From Bradyrhizobium sp. CCBAU 051011 (GTDB taxonomy: Bacteria; Pseudomonadota; Alphaproteobacteria; Rhizobiales; Xanthobacteraceae), in contig NZ_CP022222.1 in NCBI RefSeq assembly GCF_009930815.1, positions 496,001 to 560,000 of the forward strand: DNA of 64,000 nt, given 5' to 3'. Under the pieces are notes generated by a model. The model was not told the DNA's origin, searched no databases, and worked only from the letters and a program-made list of their open reading frames with translations. This document shows, in pieces, positions 1-9,591 of this stretch; the stretch's first letter is position 1; every line of letters starts with the position of its first letter. A program made the position numbers and the translations under genes.

Positions 1-1651
1 TCGCTCGCGCCGCCTTTTCGTCGCCGATCCATTGCGCCGCCTCGAACGCCTGCGATCGCAGCACGCTGGCCCGCCCGCCATCGGAGGCGCCTGCGAGATT
101 GTAGGCGGCGACGATCAATCCCGGGAACGGATTGGTGTCTTCATGGGCTTTCAGATCGCTCCGGCCCCTTTCCTCGCTAGACTCCGTGGCGCCGCGGCTG
201 TTCTGGATGGCCGCCGCCCGGGCATACGCATCGTGGGCTTGCCGCCAATCCTTCACATCGAGATAGTGTGCGCCGAGATTGACGATGCTGTTGGCGACGT
301 CGGGATGCGCATCGCCGAGCGTCTGCAGGCGCATGTTCAGCGCCCGTTTCAGCAGCGGCTCGGCCTCCTGCGGCCGCCCGGTACTGTCCAGCACCACAGC
401 TAGATTGTTGAGGCTGCTTGCGAGGAGCGGGTGAGAACCGCCGAGCGCGGCTTCGCGTATGGCAAGCGACCGGCGCGCCAGCGGTTCCGCTTCCGCGTAA
501 CGATCGCCGCTGCCAAGCAGCGCCACGAGATTGTCGAGAGAAACGGCAACATCCAGATGGGTCGCACCGAGGCTCCTCTCGCGAATGGCCAGCGATTTCC
601 GGAAGAGCTGTTCGGCTTCCTGCGTGCGCCCCAGACGCATCCACGCTTCGGCAAGATTGTTCAGAGCCGTCGCCACCGTCGGATGCGTCGTTCCAAATGC
701 CTTTTCGTGAATCGCAAGCGCGCGGGCAAGCAGGCCCTCGGCTTCGGCTTCCCTGCCATCGCGCGAGAACACCAACGCCAGATTGTTGAGGCTCGCTGCG
801 ACGTCGGAATGGTCCGGACCCAGCGCTTTTTCGCGGATGGCCAGGGTCCTCCGGGCCAGTTGCTCGGCCTCCTGAAGTCGCCCCTGGGCGCGACGGAGCT
901 CGCCGAGATTATTGAGCGTGGCCGCCAGATAGATGCTGTCGGCGCCATGCTTTTTTTCCTGGAGATCGAGCGCTTCGGCAAAGCGCGTCTCCGCCAATTG
1001 CAGCCGGCCCTGGGCCCGATAGACTTCGGCGATGTTGCTCAGGGTCACCGGGATCATGATGTCCGCCTGCCCCGGAGACCTCCTGAAGACTTCCAGCGCG
1101 CCGTTGAAAATATCGAGCGCCTCCGTCTCCTTCATTTGACGGTGACGGAGATTGACGAGCTGCATGCGCGTCAGCGCCGTCGTGAGATGGTCAGGGCCCA
1201 GTGCACGCTCATTGATGCCAATCGCGCGCATAATATCGCGCTCGGCGTCATTCAGCCGGTTCTGGCCCAGCTCGATCTGGCCTAGCGTGACGAGCACGGC
1301 CGCAACATCGGGATGATTTGGACCGAGGCTTTTCTCGCGGATGGCAAGCGCTCTTTTCAGGACACTTTCGGCTTCGGCGGTTTCGCCTTGCGTCTGCAGC
1401 ACCTGGCCCAGCACGACCAGTGTCGTTGCCGTCAAAGGCGACTGACGCCCGGACGTTCTTTCGGCCTCGCTCTGGAGCTTCCTCGCAAGACTGACCGCCT
1501 CGCCGTAGGTGCCCTCTTTTGCAAGCGCCGTGATGCGTTGCATCAGCGTCAGCATTTCCTGCGGACCCGCGCCGCAGGGCGACACCACGACGCTCACAAG
1601 AAACAGGACACCGAAAAACCGCCCGGCAAACCCCAGCCACCCTGCCCGCAT
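1..1651 (-). CDS. TPR repeat protein with signal peptide, probably N-terminal part of a CHAT-domain protein (partial)
   Basis: The gene reads leftward from an ATG whose first base is 1651 and is still open at base 1, so at least 550 residues are encoded and the C-terminus lies outside the window. The first ~27 residues form a hydrophobic signal or anchor (GVLFLVSVVV). They are followed by about eight 42-residue tetratricopeptide units of the kinesin-light-chain type, with recurring LAIREK-LG--HP-VA--LNNLA. The last ~65 visible residues leave the TPR pattern and include SQAFEAAQW, which resembles the linker seen in TPR-CHAT proteins; the CHAT (caspase-like) domain itself would be off-window and is an inference. 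TPRs bind proteins, so a scaffold or protease-regulator role outside the cytoplasm is plausible. It stands alone, facing away from the tRNA gene. Confidence 0.85.
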   Translation of the reverse strand, partial: MRAGWLGFAGRFFGVLFLVSVVVSPCGAGPQEMLTLMQRITALAKEGTYGEAVSLARKLQSEAERTSGRQSPLTATTLVVLGQVLQTQGETAEAESVLKRALAIREKSLGPNHPDVAAVLVTLGQIELGQNRLNDAERDIMRAIGINERALGPDHLTTALTRMQLVNLRHRQMKETEALDIFNGALEVFRRSPGQADIMIPVTLSNIAEVYRAQGRLQLAETRFAEALDLQEKKHGADSIYLAATLNNLGELRRAQGRLQEAEQLARRTLAIREKALGPDHSDVAASLNNLALVFSRDGREAEAEGLLARALAIHEKAFGTTHPTVATALNNLAEAWMRLGRTQEAEQLFRKSLAIRERSLGATHLDVAVSLDNLVALLGSGDRYAEAEPLARRSLAIREAALGGSHPLLASSLNNLAVVLDSTGRPQEAEPLLKRALNMRLQTLGDAHPDVANSIVNLGAHYLDVKDWRQAHDAYARAAAIQNSRGATESSEERGRSDLKAHEDTNPFPGLIVAAYNLAGASDGGRASVLRSQAFEAAQWIGDEKAARA

Positions 1652-2036
1652 GCTGCGCTTGCTCCCAATTCCCCGAACCTGCCATTTGGTAGGACACAGC
1701 AAGATGGAGGCCGTGTGACCGCGCCATGGCCTATTCCGGGGGCAGCAATGCGAGCCAAATGGCCGGCCGCCATCACCCGCACCTGGTATGGCTCAGCGGG
1801 ATTTTCCAAACGTCGCAGCGATGTCGTGGACCGGCAGTCGGCGCCTGCGTATGGGTCGAAAGATCCGCCTGGATCACATTACATTGCGGGTGCTAAAGGC
1901 GTCGGCGATCAGCTACGCGGCATTGAAGCCCAGCCACTATCCGCCCTCATGATTGAAGGCAACTTAGCCGCGCACCACTCGCGGCAATTGGACGAAATCG
2001 CTGAAAATCGTAGGCAGGCGTGCAGAATCGTAGATT
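1652..2036. other. Intergenic stretch, no gene seen
   Basis: About 385 bases between the start of the TPR gene and the 3' end of tRNA-Met. No reading frame here has a convincing start, ribosome site or familiar protein. It should hold the promoter of the leftward TPR gene, but no clear -35/-10 pair was picked out. Confidence 0.6.
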
Positions 2037-2113
2037 TGGTAGCGAGAGAGGGACTCGAACCCCCGACCCCAGGATTATGATTCCCGTGCTCTAACCAGCT
2101 GAGCTACCTCGCC
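2037..2113 (-). tRNA. tRNA-Met (CAT), elongator type
   Basis: A 77-base cloverleaf on the minus strand, starting GGCGAGG at 2113 and ending in an encoded CCA at 2037-2039. The anticodon stem CGGGA/TCCTG closes the loop ATCATAA, giving anticodon CAT. The T-arm has GGGGG-TTCGAGT-CCCTC. The first acceptor pair is G-T (position 1 with 72) and the discriminator is A. The anticodon arm layout follows elongator tRNA-Met (compare E. coli metT: CTCATAA loop); it lacks the three G-C pairs above the anticodon loop that mark initiator tRNA. A tRNA-Ile read through lysidine is the alternative but fits less well. Confidence 0.95.
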
Positions 2114-2225
2114 ACGGTTCACCGTCACGGCCTACTATACCGCATTCGCGAACGCGCGGCATATAAGGAGTGGGTCGAGGACCTGTCAAGCAAAGCCAGC
2201 GGTCTAACCAAGCCTCTGCATAGCG

Positions 2226-2591
2226 CTATTTTGGCCGGATTGTCGGGTCGCCGCCGGGGCTGCCGGGCGGCGGAATCACCGGCGTCTTGCCGGCGTCGGG
2301 GGCCGGCGCGTGCATTTCAGGATCGATGCCGGGAGGTGGGCACAAAACACCATCCGAACGGGCCAATTTGTCGCCGAGCGGTTCGGCCCGCTGGCCGGTC
2401 GTCGTCCCCTCCGGAACCTTCTCGCCGGAGTTCGGCAACGGCTGCATCGGCGCGCAATTGGCCGCGCGCTGAGGCGACGGGGGCGCGGTCTGGGCCGGCG
2501 GCGTGGCCGGGGTCGGCGGTGCCTGTGCAACTGCCATGCTGGCCGTCGCCGCCCACACACACGAGATCAAAAAGGCGCGTTTCATTGCCAT
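2226..2591 (-). CDS. Small secreted proline/alanine-rich protein, unknown function
   Basis: A 121-residue product with a clear signal peptide (hydrophobic core AFLISCVWAATASMAVAQA, cleavage expected after AQA near residue 23). The mature part is disordered and rich in Pro, Ala and Gly, with two Cys. No domain is recognised. An alternative ATG lies two codons in (first base 2585); neither start has a good ribosome site. It sits alone between tRNA-Met and the methyltransferase gene and probably encodes a periplasmic protein. The clean signal peptide and codon usage like its neighbours make it more likely real than the several overlapping frames here. Confidence 0.6.
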   Translation of the reverse strand: MAMKRAFLISCVWAATASMAVAQAPPTPATPPAQTAPPSPQRAANCAPMQPLPNSGEKVPEGTTTGQRAEPLGDKLARSDGVLCPPPGIDPEMHAPAPDAGKTPVIPPPGSPGGDPTIRPK

Positions 2592-2647
2592 GCAAGGAAA
2601 ACGGCCCGCGCTCGCGGAGGTTCCGCGGCTAGATTGTCGCGTTCTTT

Positions 2648-2701
2648 GTTTGACGCGATTTCTTGACGCGAACCGGCAGCCACTTCGCTCGAAAACGCTA
2701 T
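2648..2701. repeat. Intergenic repeat, copy 1 (TTTGACGCG...GAAAACGCTAT)
   Basis: This 54-base stretch is nearly the same as 34246-34299: both run TTTGACGCG(A/T)TTTCTT, then ACGCGAACCGG, then CCACTTCGCTCGAAAACGCTAT. It lies directly downstream of the PmtA-like gene and upstream of the small secreted protein gene. It looks like a short interspersed genomic repeat; function unknown. Confidence 0.7.
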
Positions 2702-2705
2702 GCGT

Positions 2706-3344
2706 TCACGATTTCCGAAAGCGGATCAGCGAAAAGTGTCCCATCGGCGGCATCGGCCGCCGTTCGGTCAAGGTGACGCCGCCATGCTTGGCAGCCCAGT
2801 TGGTCAGGCGCTCCCACGGAAATTCCGGCCGCCAGCCCAGCCGGCGCGCCAATGGCGCGAACGCCAGTTCGAACATCCGGCGCGGCCCGCTTTCGGCGCC
2901 GATGTGATTGACCAGGATCAGTTCGCCGCCCGGCTTCAGCACGCGGATGAAATCATCCAGCGTCCGCTCCGGATCCGGCACCGCGGTGATGACATATTGC
3001 GCCACCACTGCGTCGAAAAACGAATCCGGGAACGCAAGATTCTTGGCGTCCATCACCGCGAGCGCCTCGACATTGGTCAGGCCGAACTCGCGCACGCGCT
3101 TGAGCGCACGCCGCAGCATCGGCTCGGAAATGTCGACGCCGCATAATTTGGTATTGCGCGAATATTCCGACAGCGATAGCCCGGTGCCGACACCGACATC
3201 GAGAACGCGTCCGCCGATCTTGTCAGCCTCCGCAATGGTCGACCGGCGGCCCTCGTCGAACACCTTGCCGAAAACCAGATCGTAGACCGGCGCCCAGCGC
3301 CCATAAGCCTTTTCGACCCTTTCGCGGTCGATGTCCCCAGCCAT
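2706..3344 (-). CDS. pmtA: SAM-dependent methyltransferase, phosphatidylethanolamine N-methyltransferase-like
   Basis: A 212-residue class I SAM methyltransferase of the UbiE/PmtA type. The N-terminal segment YGRWAPVYDLVFG and the motif I glycine loop VLDVGVGTGLSL (about residues 47-58) are typical of Rhodobacter-type PmtA, which methylates phosphatidylethanolamine stepwise to phosphatidylcholine at the inner membrane; the post-I acidic turn (GVDISEPML) is also present. The length matches the family (~200-220). The precise substrate is inferred; ubiquinone C-methylation is the main alternative, but the short length and motif wording favour PmtA. It ends just upstream of an intergenic repeat and starts 20 bases from the mnmA stop, in the same direction, so the two may be co-transcribed. 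Confidence 0.75.
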   Translation of the reverse strand: MAGDIDRERVEKAYGRWAPVYDLVFGKVFDEGRRSTIAEADKIGGRVLDVGVGTGLSLSEYSRNTKLCGVDISEPMLRRALKRVREFGLTNVEALAVMDAKNLAFPDSFFDAVVAQYVITAVPDPERTLDDFIRVLKPGGELILVNHIGAESGPRRMFELAFAPLARRLGWRPEFPWERLTNWAAKHGGVTLTERRPMPPMGHFSLIRFRKS

Positions 3345-3364
3345 TTCCTCTGCCCCGATTTTCT

Positions 3365-4564
3365 TTAAGTGCGCATCACCTCGGCGAGCGGCGCGGTCTT
3401 TTCCTGCGCCCCTGCCCTCGCCGCCACATGGCGTGCGGTCGCGCTCTTGATGAATCCGCCGCCGAGCACCCGCGCCTGTCCGGAAGGCGCATCGTAGAAC
3501 ACGCAGGCTTGGCCGGGCGATACGCCCTCTTCGCCGGCAACGAGTTCGACCTCATAACCGCCATCGACTGCGCGCAAGCACGCCGGCTGCGGCGCACGCG
3601 TCGAGCGCACCCGCACGAACATCTCGATGCCGTCACCGATGACGCGGTCGAGCGCGCCGTCGCCGATCCAGTTGACGTCACGCAGGCGGATGCGATCCAT
3701 CCGCAGCGCCTCGCGCGGCCCGACCACGACGCGGCGGCTGGCCGCATCGAGCTTGAGGACGTAGAGCGGTGCACCGGAGGCGATGCCAAGTCCCTTGCGC
3801 TGGCCGACGGTGAAATGAACGATGCCTTGATGGCGGCCGATCACATGGCCATCGAGATCGACGATGTCGCCCGGCTCGATCGCGCCGGGCTTGAGGCGGC
3901 CGATGATGTCGGTATAGCGCCCGGTCGGCACGAAGCAGATGTCCTGGCTGTCCTGCTTGTCGGCGACTTCGAGGCCGAAGCGCCGCGCCAGTTCGCGCGC
4001 CTGCGGCTTGGTCATGTCGCCGAGCGGGAAGCGCAGATAATCGAGCTGCTCGCGCGTGGTCGCGAACAGGAAATAGCTCTGGTCGCGATCGGCGTCCGCA
4101 GCGCACACCAGCGCCCGCGATCCGTCGGCCAGGCGGCGCGAGGCGACGTAATGCCCGGTTGCGAGCGCCTGCGCGCCGAGTTCGCGCGCGGTCGCCAGCA
4201 GGTCGCGAAATTTGACCGAGCGGTTGCATTCGATGCAGGGCACCGGCGTTTCGCCGAGCGCGTAGCTGTCGGCAAAATTGTCGATCACGGATTCGCGGAA
4301 GCGGCTCTCATAGTCGAGCACGTAATGCGGGATACCGATCCGTTCGGCGACGTTGCGGGCGTCATGGATGTCGCGGCCCGCACAGCAGGCGCCCTTGCGA
4401 TGGGTAGCCGCGCCATGATCGTAAAGCTGCAGCGTGATCCCGACCACGTCGTAGCCCTCGGACTTCAGCAAGGCAGCCGTCACCGACGAGTCGACGCCGC
4501 CGGACATGGCGACCACGACCCGTGTGTCCTGCGGGCGGCCTTCGAGATCCAGACTGTTTCGCAT
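3365..4564 (-). CDS. mnmA: tRNA-specific 2-thiouridylase MnmA
   Basis: MnmA uses ATP and persulfide sulfur to thiolate U34 of tRNA-Lys, -Glu and -Gln in the cytoplasm. The PP-loop SGGVDSS is at about residues 21-27, the catalytic Cys lies in PVPCIECN and its resolving partner in [12 protein letters not shown]; the C-terminal part carries the [10 protein letters not shown] strand motif. From the chosen ATG (first base 4564) the protein is 399 residues, close to the family norm. The frame stays open upstream to about 4924, but that extension is not MnmA-like and would run across the sigma-54 promoter of fliK, so it is rejected; another ATG four codons upstream (4576) is possible. No clear ribosome site decides between the two. 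Confidence 0.95.
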   Translation of the reverse strand: MRNSLDLEGRPQDTRVVVAMSGGVDSSVTAALLKSEGYDVVGITLQLYDHGAATHRKGACCAGRDIHDARNVAERIGIPHYVLDYESRFRESVIDNFADSYALGETPVPCIECNRSVKFRDLLATARELGAQALATGHYVASRRLADGSRALVCAADADRDQSYFLFATTREQLDYLRFPLGDMTKPQARELARRFGLEVADKQDSQDICFVPTGRYTDIIGRLKPGAIEPGDIVDLDGHVIGRHQGIVHFTVGQRKGLGIASGAPLYVLKLDAASRRVVVGPREALRMDRIRLRDVNWIGDGALDRVIGDGIEMFVRVRSTRAPQPACLRAVDGGYEVELVAGEEGVSPGQACVFYDAPSGQARVLGGGFIKSATARHVAARAGAQEKTAPLAEVMRT

Positions 4565-4859
4565 GCCAGGGGTCATCGACTTCAATCGCGAGCGCGCCGG
4601 GCGGTTCGCGGAACAGGGTTGAAAAGCCTTTTGCATATAAGGCCTTAGGGCGTCATTCGGCCATACCGGGCCGGATCGGGCGCCGCTCTTTAATATAGGC
4701 CGTATTCCCGTGAGGCAATCAGCCGACCCGCATTTTGAAGCGTGTCCAGGACGGCAAATCTTGCCGCCGGGCAGAAAAGGGGGCCGCGGTCCCGCGCTGA
4801 CTTCCGGCCGAAGTATTCGTAAGCAATTGAAATATAACGATATTTTTTGCCGCGGCAGG

Positions 4860-4875
4860 TGGCCCGGTCCTTGCT
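4860..4875 (+). promoter_or_regulatory. Sigma-54 (RpoN) promoter for fliK-flgD
   Basis: TGGCCCGGTCCTTGCT fits the RpoN consensus TGGCAC-N5-TTGCW with one core mismatch (A to C) and the required GG-N10-GC spacing (GG 4861-4862, GC 4873-4874). Transcription would start near 4886, about 25 bases before the fliK start. The activator is probably FlbD, encoded at the end of the same cluster. Confidence 0.75.
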
Positions 4876-4910
4876 GAAGGATAGCGGAGAGCTCAGCGCG
4901 AGGGTTGCCC

Positions 4911-6596
4911 GTGGTTAGTGTCACGTCAGAAGTATCGGCAAACGCATCTTTTCAGACCGCAGCAGCGCGGTCCGCCCGTCCGGATGCCGAGCCGTCCGCC
5001 GGAAACGACAGCTTCGCGGCGCTGGTCGACAGCAATACGGCGGCGAGCCGCGACAGCCATCGCGCACCTGATACGGCGCCCGCCCCGCGCCGCTCCGACG
5101 ACACGCCAGCGGCCTCCGACAACCGCTCGCGCGACAATGCTGCCGCTCCCGACAAGGCCGCGCGCAATGATTCGAATGCTCGCGACGCGGCGGCCAAGAC
5201 ACAAAACGACAAGACGCGCGGCGACAAGGCAAACGACGACGGCGACGTCGATACCAATGCCGAGGCCGGGACCAAAGACGTAAAGACCAAATCGAAGTCC
5301 GACGCGCCGAAGTCCGACAAGGCGAAATCGGACGAGACGACGCAGGCCTCTTCCGGCGATGTTTCCGCGGCCACCGATCAGGCCGAGACGACGCAGGATG
5401 CAACGTTGACGGCCGACGCGATTGCCGTCGCCATCTCTACCGCTGCAGCGCCGGCGCCGACGGCTTCGACGACACCCACAACCGACAAGGCGACCGCGCC
5501 GCTTGCCATCGCGGCGGCTGCGATCGCCGCCTCCGCTTCGCTCGCCGCCGAGACCGCGCCAGCGGCTACCGCCGCTGAAGGCACCGAAGCCACCGTCACC
5601 GCGCTCGCCGCCGCAAACACCACGCAAGCGGACGGCGCCAAGGCCAGCGCGCAGGGCGGCGTCGGTCAGGCCGTCAGCGCCCAGACCATATCCGCCGACC
5701 CGTCCGTCACGACGGGCATCGCTCAGGCCGCGTCAACGGTCGCCGCGACTCCTGCCGCCGGCACCAAACCTTCCGCACAGCTCAAGAACCCCGATCTCGC
5801 CAGGAAAGGCGCGACGACGGTCGTCGAGCAGACCAAAACCACCGACACCGCCGCACCCGCAGCACCTGCCGCTGATACCACCGTGCCCGCCGTCACGGCG
5901 GCCGCCGAAGCCGCAGGAAAGCCGAACTCCGAGAACGGCATCGCCGACGCCGCGAAGGCCGATGCGTCAGGCAATTCCGTCGCGCCATCGGCCGCGAACG
6001 TCAACGCCAACACCACCACGCATTTCGCCGCTCCTGATATCGTCGGCCAGACGCCGCTCAACGCGTCCGGCAACGGCCTGCAGGCTTCCATCCAGACGCA
6101 GCAATCGGCCACTTCTGCCACGACGACGGCTGCAGCCGCTAGCCAACTCACCGCTACGGCAGCGACGAGCGCCGCGGTGCCGGTCAGCGGGCTTGCGATG
6201 GAAATCGCCGCGTCCGCCAGGAGCGGCAAGACCCGCTTCGAAATCCGGCTCGATCCCGCCGAACTCGGCCGCATCGACGTCCGCATCGATGTCGATCGCC
6301 ACGGCCAGGTGACGTCGCATCTGACCGTCGAACGGCCGGAAACGCTGTCGATGCTGCGTCAGGACGCCAACCAGTTGCAGCGTGCGCTCGATAACGCCGG
6401 CCTCTCGACCGGCAATGGTGGCTTGCAGTTCAGCCTGCGCGATCAGTCCTCGCAGGGCCAGAACGACGGCAACCAGTCAAATCCAAATGCGCATCGCCTC
6501 GTCGTCAGCGAGGAAGACAGCGTGCCGGCCGTCGTCGCCGGCCGCAGCTATGGCCGCATGCTCGGCGCGAGCGGCGGCGTCGATATCAGGGTTTAG
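4911..6596 (+). CDS. fliK: Flagellar hook-length control protein FliK
   Basis: A 561-residue protein. Residues ~1-400 are a low-complexity Ala/Thr/Asp/Lys-rich ruler region, and the C-terminal ~120 residues carry the Flg_hook domain ([20 protein letters not shown], then [15 protein letters not shown] and [10 protein letters not shown]). FliK is exported, measures the hook and switches the export gate from hook to filament substrates. The GTG at 4911 was chosen because GAGG (4900-4903) lies seven bases upstream; a TTG at 4905 would abut that ribosome site. It is followed 16 bases later by flgD, encoding the hook cap. The biased composition produces long open frames on every strand, none of them credible. 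Confidence 0.9.
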   Translation: MVSVTSEVSANASFQTAAARSARPDAEPSAGNDSFAALVDSNTAASRDSHRAPDTAPAPRRSDDTPAASDNRSRDNAAAPDKAARNDSNARDAAAKTQNDKTRGDKANDDGDVDTNAEAGTKDVKTKSKSDAPKSDKAKSDETTQASSGDVSAATDQAETTQDATLTADAIAVAISTAAAPAPTASTTPTTDKATAPLAIAAAAIAASASLAAETAPAATAAEGTEATVTALAAANTTQADGAKASAQGGVGQAVSAQTISADPSVTTGIAQAASTVAATPAAGTKPSAQLKNPDLARKGATTVVEQTKTTDTAAPAAPAADTTVPAVTAAAEAAGKPNSENGIADAAKADASGNSVAPSAANVNANTTTHFAAPDIVGQTPLNASGNGLQASIQTQQSATSATTTAAAASQLTATAATSAAVPVSGLAMEIAASARSGKTRFEIRLDPAELGRIDVRIDVDRHGQVTSHLTVERPETLSMLRQDANQLQRALDNAGLSTGNGGLQFSLRDQSSQGQNDGNQSNPNAHRLVVSEEDSVPAVVAGRSYGRMLGASGGVDIRV

Positions 6597-6612
6597 TTTA
6601 AAGGAGTTCGCC

Positions 6613-7308
6613 ATGGCAGTCGATGCAACCATGCCGACGACGGTCGTCTCGGCGCCCGGGACCAATACCACCACCAGCAACACTACGTCCTCGACGAAGA
6701 CGGCGGGGATTGCGGATAACTTCCAAACCTTCCTGACGCTGCTGACCACGCAGCTTCAGCACCAGAATCCGATGGATCCGCTCGACACCAACCAGTTCAC
6801 TCAGCAGCTCGTGCAGTTTGCCGGCATCGAGCAGCAGCTCAAGTCGAACGAGCAGTTGAAGGCGCTGGTGGAAATCGAAAAGAGCGCCCAAGCGACGCAG
6901 GCGCTGGTCTATGTCGGCAACACCGTTGCCGTCGACGGCAGCAAGGCACAATTCAACAAATCGGCGACCTGGAATTTCAATTCCGAGAAAGACACCAGCG
7001 CGACGATCACCATCACCAATTCGGCGGGACAGACCGCCTATACGGGCAACTATACGCTGAAGAAGGGCGGCTCCAGTTTCGTCTGGGACGGCAAGGGCAA
7101 TGACGGCGTGCAGTGGCCGGCCGGCACCTACACCTTGACCGCCACCGGCAAGGACAGCTCAGGCAACAACGTCGCGATTTCCACCGAAGTGCAGGGCATC
7201 GTGGATTCGGTCGATCTGACCTCCTCCCCGCCGCTGCTGTCGATCGGCGGCCAGAGCTACACCACCGACAAGATCAAGCGAGTGGTCCGCCCGAGCACCT
7301 CCAGCTAG
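6613..7308 (+). CDS. flgD: Flagellar hook capping protein FlgD
   Basis: A 231-residue hook cap that directs FlgE polymerisation at the growing hook tip. The N-terminal FlgD signature is clear (FQTFLTLLTTQLQHQNPMDPLD followed by TNQFTQQLVQFAGIEQQLK). The C-terminal half has the Ig-like/tudor segment with FVWDGKGNDG and WPAGTYTLTATG. The ATG at 6613 has AAGGAG just upstream (6601-6605). The frame stays open into fliK, but only this start gives a normal FlgD N-terminus. It is the second gene of the fliK operon and ends in a ~200-base gap before sciP. Confidence 0.95.
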   Translation: MAVDATMPTTVVSAPGTNTTTSNTTSSTKTAGIADNFQTFLTLLTTQLQHQNPMDPLDTNQFTQQLVQFAGIEQQLKSNEQLKALVEIEKSAQATQALVYVGNTVAVDGSKAQFNKSATWNFNSEKDTSATITITNSAGQTAYTGNYTLKKGGSSFVWDGKGNDGVQWPAGTYTLTATGKDSSGNNVAISTEVQGIVDSVDLTSSPPLLSIGGQSYTTDKIKRVVRPSTSS

Positions 7309-7515
7309 CGCACCGGCCAGCCCCCCAGCACCCCGGCCTTCCCGGCCCGGCAGCCTCCGAGTGAACGCAATTGCGTCCCCGGAAGCCCGGGCCGAAGCCG
7401 TTTTCGGTCATTTTCAAGGAGATTCGTATTGGAGCCGTATGCTTAGGCAAATTTTAAGCCGAGGGGCGTAGATTTACTACCGTGAGTTCAGTGGTTGAGA
7501 GTTTGTGAGTACGCC

Positions 7516-7791
7516 ATGACAGAACCCCATCGCCCGAGGGTAAAATACGTCATCGGGCCTGACGGCAGTCCGTTAACAATTGCTGACCTGCCAGCGCCCG
7601 GAACCAAACGGTGGGTGATCCGCCGCAAGGCAGAAGTCGTTGCCGCGGTCCGCGGTGGCCTGCTTTCCCTCGAAGAGGCCTGCAGCCGCTATACCCTGAC
7701 GGTCGACGAGTTCCTTTCCTGGCAGTTTTCCATCGACCAGCATGGTCTGGCAGGCTTGCGGACCACTCGGATCCAGCAATATCGCCAGTAA
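7516..7791 (+). CDS. sciP: CtrA inhibitor SciP (DUF1153)
   Basis: A 91-residue DNA-binding protein of the DUF1153/SciP family, same length as the Caulobacter protein. It has the conserved core IRRKAEVVAAVRGGLLSLEEACSRY followed by the helix-turn-helix segment TVDEFLSWQ. In Caulobacter SciP binds CtrA-regulated promoters and blocks CtrA from recruiting RNA polymerase in G1. Its place directly before fliF matches the Caulobacter flagellar cluster. The ATG at 7516 is preferred to an in-frame GTG seven codons upstream because the family begins at MTEPHRPRVKYV. A GANTC methylation site (GATTC, 7421-7425) lies upstream, and a strong terminator follows. Confidence 0.93.
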   Translation: MTEPHRPRVKYVIGPDGSPLTIADLPAPGTKRWVIRRKAEVVAAVRGGLLSLEEACSRYTLTVDEFLSWQFSIDQHGLAGLRTTRIQQYRQ

Positions 7792-7817
7792 GCTCTCCTG
7801 AATCAAAAGATTTGATG

Positions 7818-7851
7818 AAAACCGGCTTCGTTTTACGAAGCCGGTTTTTTT
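7818..7851 (+). terminator. Rho-independent terminator after sciP
   Basis: Perfect stem AAAACCGGCTTCG / CGAAGCCGGTTTT with loop TTTTA, followed by a run of T. It isolates sciP from the fliF operon and implies a separate promoter for fliF. Confidence 0.9.
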
Positions 7852-7876
7852 CATGCCGGAACTATTCGGGGCGGCT

Positions 7877-7894
7877 TTAGTGGTTGTTAACCAT
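7877..7894 (+). promoter_or_regulatory. Candidate CtrA-binding site before fliF
   Basis: TTAG-N6-TTAACCAT closely resembles the CtrA box TTAA-N7-TTAACCAT; the right half is exact (7887-7894), while the left half differs by one base and the gap is one short. It lies 68 bases upstream of the fliF start and just after the sciP terminator, where Caulobacter fliF also has CtrA control. Confidence 0.55.
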
Positions 7895-7961
7895 ATGGAA
7901 ACCATCCCCTAGGCAATAATTGCCCAGTCGGTCCTTGGGGCCGAAACCCTGGGGGCAGTTG

Positions 7962-9590
7962 GTGCAAAGTCTCGTTGCTTTCTTGAAAGGCCTCGGCGCA
8001 GCACGGCTGATGGCCATGGTTGCGGTCACCACCGCCCTGATCGGCTTCTTCGCTTTCGTCATCATGCGCGTCACGACGCCGCAGATGACCACCCTGTTCA
8101 CCGACCTCTCCTTTGAAGATTCCTCCAGCATCATCAAGGATCTGGAACGCCAGGCCATTCCCTTCGAGCTGCGCAATGAAGGCGCGGTCATCATGGTGCC
8201 GAAGGACAAGGTCACGCGGCTGCGGATGAAACTCGCCGAAGCCAATCTGCCCAAGGGCGGCGGCGTCGGCTACGAGATCTTCGACAAGTCCGACGCGCTC
8301 GGCACCACGAGCTTCGTCCAGAACATCAATCATCTGCGCGCGCTGGAGGGCGAGCTCGCCCGCACCATCCGCGCCATCGACCGCATCCAGGCCGCCCGCG
8401 TCCATCTGGTGCTGCCGGAACGGCCGTTGTTCGCGCGTGAAGCGCCGGAGCCGTCGGCCTCGATCGTGGTGCGGGTGCGCGGCAGCCTCGAACCCCAGCA
8501 GATCCGCGCCATCCGCCATGTCGTCGCCTCCGCCGTCAACGGATTGAAGCCGCAGCGGGTCTCAATCGTCGACGAGGCCGGCCGCCTGCTAGCCGACGGC
8601 GCCACCAAGGATGCCGAAATCGCCATCGGTGACGAGCGCCGCACCGCCTTCGAGAAGCGCATGCGCAACGAAGTCGAGGCGATCGTCTCTTCAGTGGTCG
8701 GTCAGGGCCGCGCCCGCGTCCAGCTCACCGCCGATTTCGACTACAACAAGGTCACCCAGACCTCGGACAAGTTCGATCCCGAGGGCCGCGTGCTGCGCTC
8801 GACCCAGACCCGCGAGGAATCTTCCGCCAGCGCCGGCGACGGCGGCCAGGTGACCGTCAACAACGAATTGCCCGGCAACCAGGCCAACAGCGGCACGGCT
8901 ACCGCCCGCGACCAGAGCAAGAAGAGCGAAGAGACCAACAATTACGAGATTTCCCGCACCACCAAGACCGAGGTCACCGAGGCCGGTCGGGTCAACCGGA
9001 TCTCGGTCGCGGTGCTGGTCGACGGCGCCTACACCAAGAACGAAAAAGGCGAGATGGTCTATCAGGACCGCAGCAAGGAGCAGCTCGACCGTATCGCCAC
9101 CCTGGTGCGCTCGGCGATCGGCTTCGACCAGAAGCGCGGCGACCAGGTCGAGGTCGTCAACCTCCGCTTTGCCGAAGCCCCCACCGTTCCGCCGGTTGTC
9201 GAGCCCGCCGGTCTGCTCGGCATGCTGCAGTTCACCAAGGATGACGTCATGTACGTCATCGAGCTCGGCGTCATGATGCTGCTCGGCCTCGTGGTGCTGT
9301 TCCTGGTGATCCGCCCGCTGGTCAAACGCATCCTGGCTGCCGAAGTCATCCCGGCCCTGGCCGAACCGGCGCCGGCCTTGATCGAGGGCAACGGGCCGAA
9401 CGGAGAACTCGGTCCCAATCAGGCCTTGATCGCCGGCACCAGCGGCACCGCCCAGTTGATCGACGTCGCCCAGGTCCAGGGCCAGGTCCACGCCCAGGCC
9501 GTGCACCGGGTCGGCGAACTGGCCGAACGTAATCCGAACGAAACCGCTTCCATCGTTCGCCAGTGGCTGAGCGAACCCGCCGAGAGCTGA
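7962..9590 (+). CDS. fliF: Flagellar MS-ring protein FliF
   Basis: A 542-residue inner-membrane protein that forms the MS ring and housing for the export gate. One transmembrane segment lies near the N-terminus (residues ~15-35) and one near residue 430 ([19 protein letters not shown]). Between them lie the YscJ/FliF periplasmic domains, with [13 protein letters not shown] and [13 protein letters not shown]. The C-terminal tail that binds FliG ends in [15 protein letters not shown]. The GTG at 7962 has GGGGG six bases upstream and gives the usual start [12 protein letters not shown]. fliG begins one base after the stop. Promoter control is probably through the CtrA-like site upstream. Confidence 0.95.
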   Translation: MQSLVAFLKGLGAARLMAMVAVTTALIGFFAFVIMRVTTPQMTTLFTDLSFEDSSSIIKDLERQAIPFELRNEGAVIMVPKDKVTRLRMKLAEANLPKGGGVGYEIFDKSDALGTTSFVQNINHLRALEGELARTIRAIDRIQAARVHLVLPERPLFAREAPEPSASIVVRVRGSLEPQQIRAIRHVVASAVNGLKPQRVSIVDEAGRLLADGATKDAEIAIGDERRTAFEKRMRNEVEAIVSSVVGQGRARVQLTADFDYNKVTQTSDKFDPEGRVLRSTQTREESSASAGDGGQVTVNNELPGNQANSGTATARDQSKKSEETNNYEISRTTKTEVTEAGRVNRISVAVLVDGAYTKNEKGEMVYQDRSKEQLDRIATLVRSAIGFDQKRGDQVEVVNLRFAEAPTVPPVVEPAGLLGMLQFTKDDVMYVIELGVMMLLGLVVLFLVIRPLVKRILAAEVIPALAEPAPALIEGNGPNGELGPNQALIAGTSGTAQLIDVAQVQGQVHAQAVHRVGELAERNPNETASIVRQWLSEPAES

Positions 9591-9591
9591 C

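Noticed and set aside
3428..4648. Long rightward open frame opposite mnmA
   Set aside because: It is the GC-rich mirror of mnmA codons, with no domain or ribosome site; mnmA is unmistakable.
4565..4924. N-terminal extension of mnmA
   Set aside because: The added residues are not MnmA-like and would cross the fliK sigma-54 promoter; the family starts near MRNSLDLEG.
5422..6312. Large Pro/Arg-rich frames over fliK on both strands
   Set aside because: They are shadows of the biased Ala/Thr codons of the FliK ruler region.
7802..7816. FixK-type site (ATCAAA-AGA-TTTGAT)
   Set aside because: The half-sites are in the reverse order to TTGAT-N4-ATCAA, and the site lies after sciP, just before its terminator.
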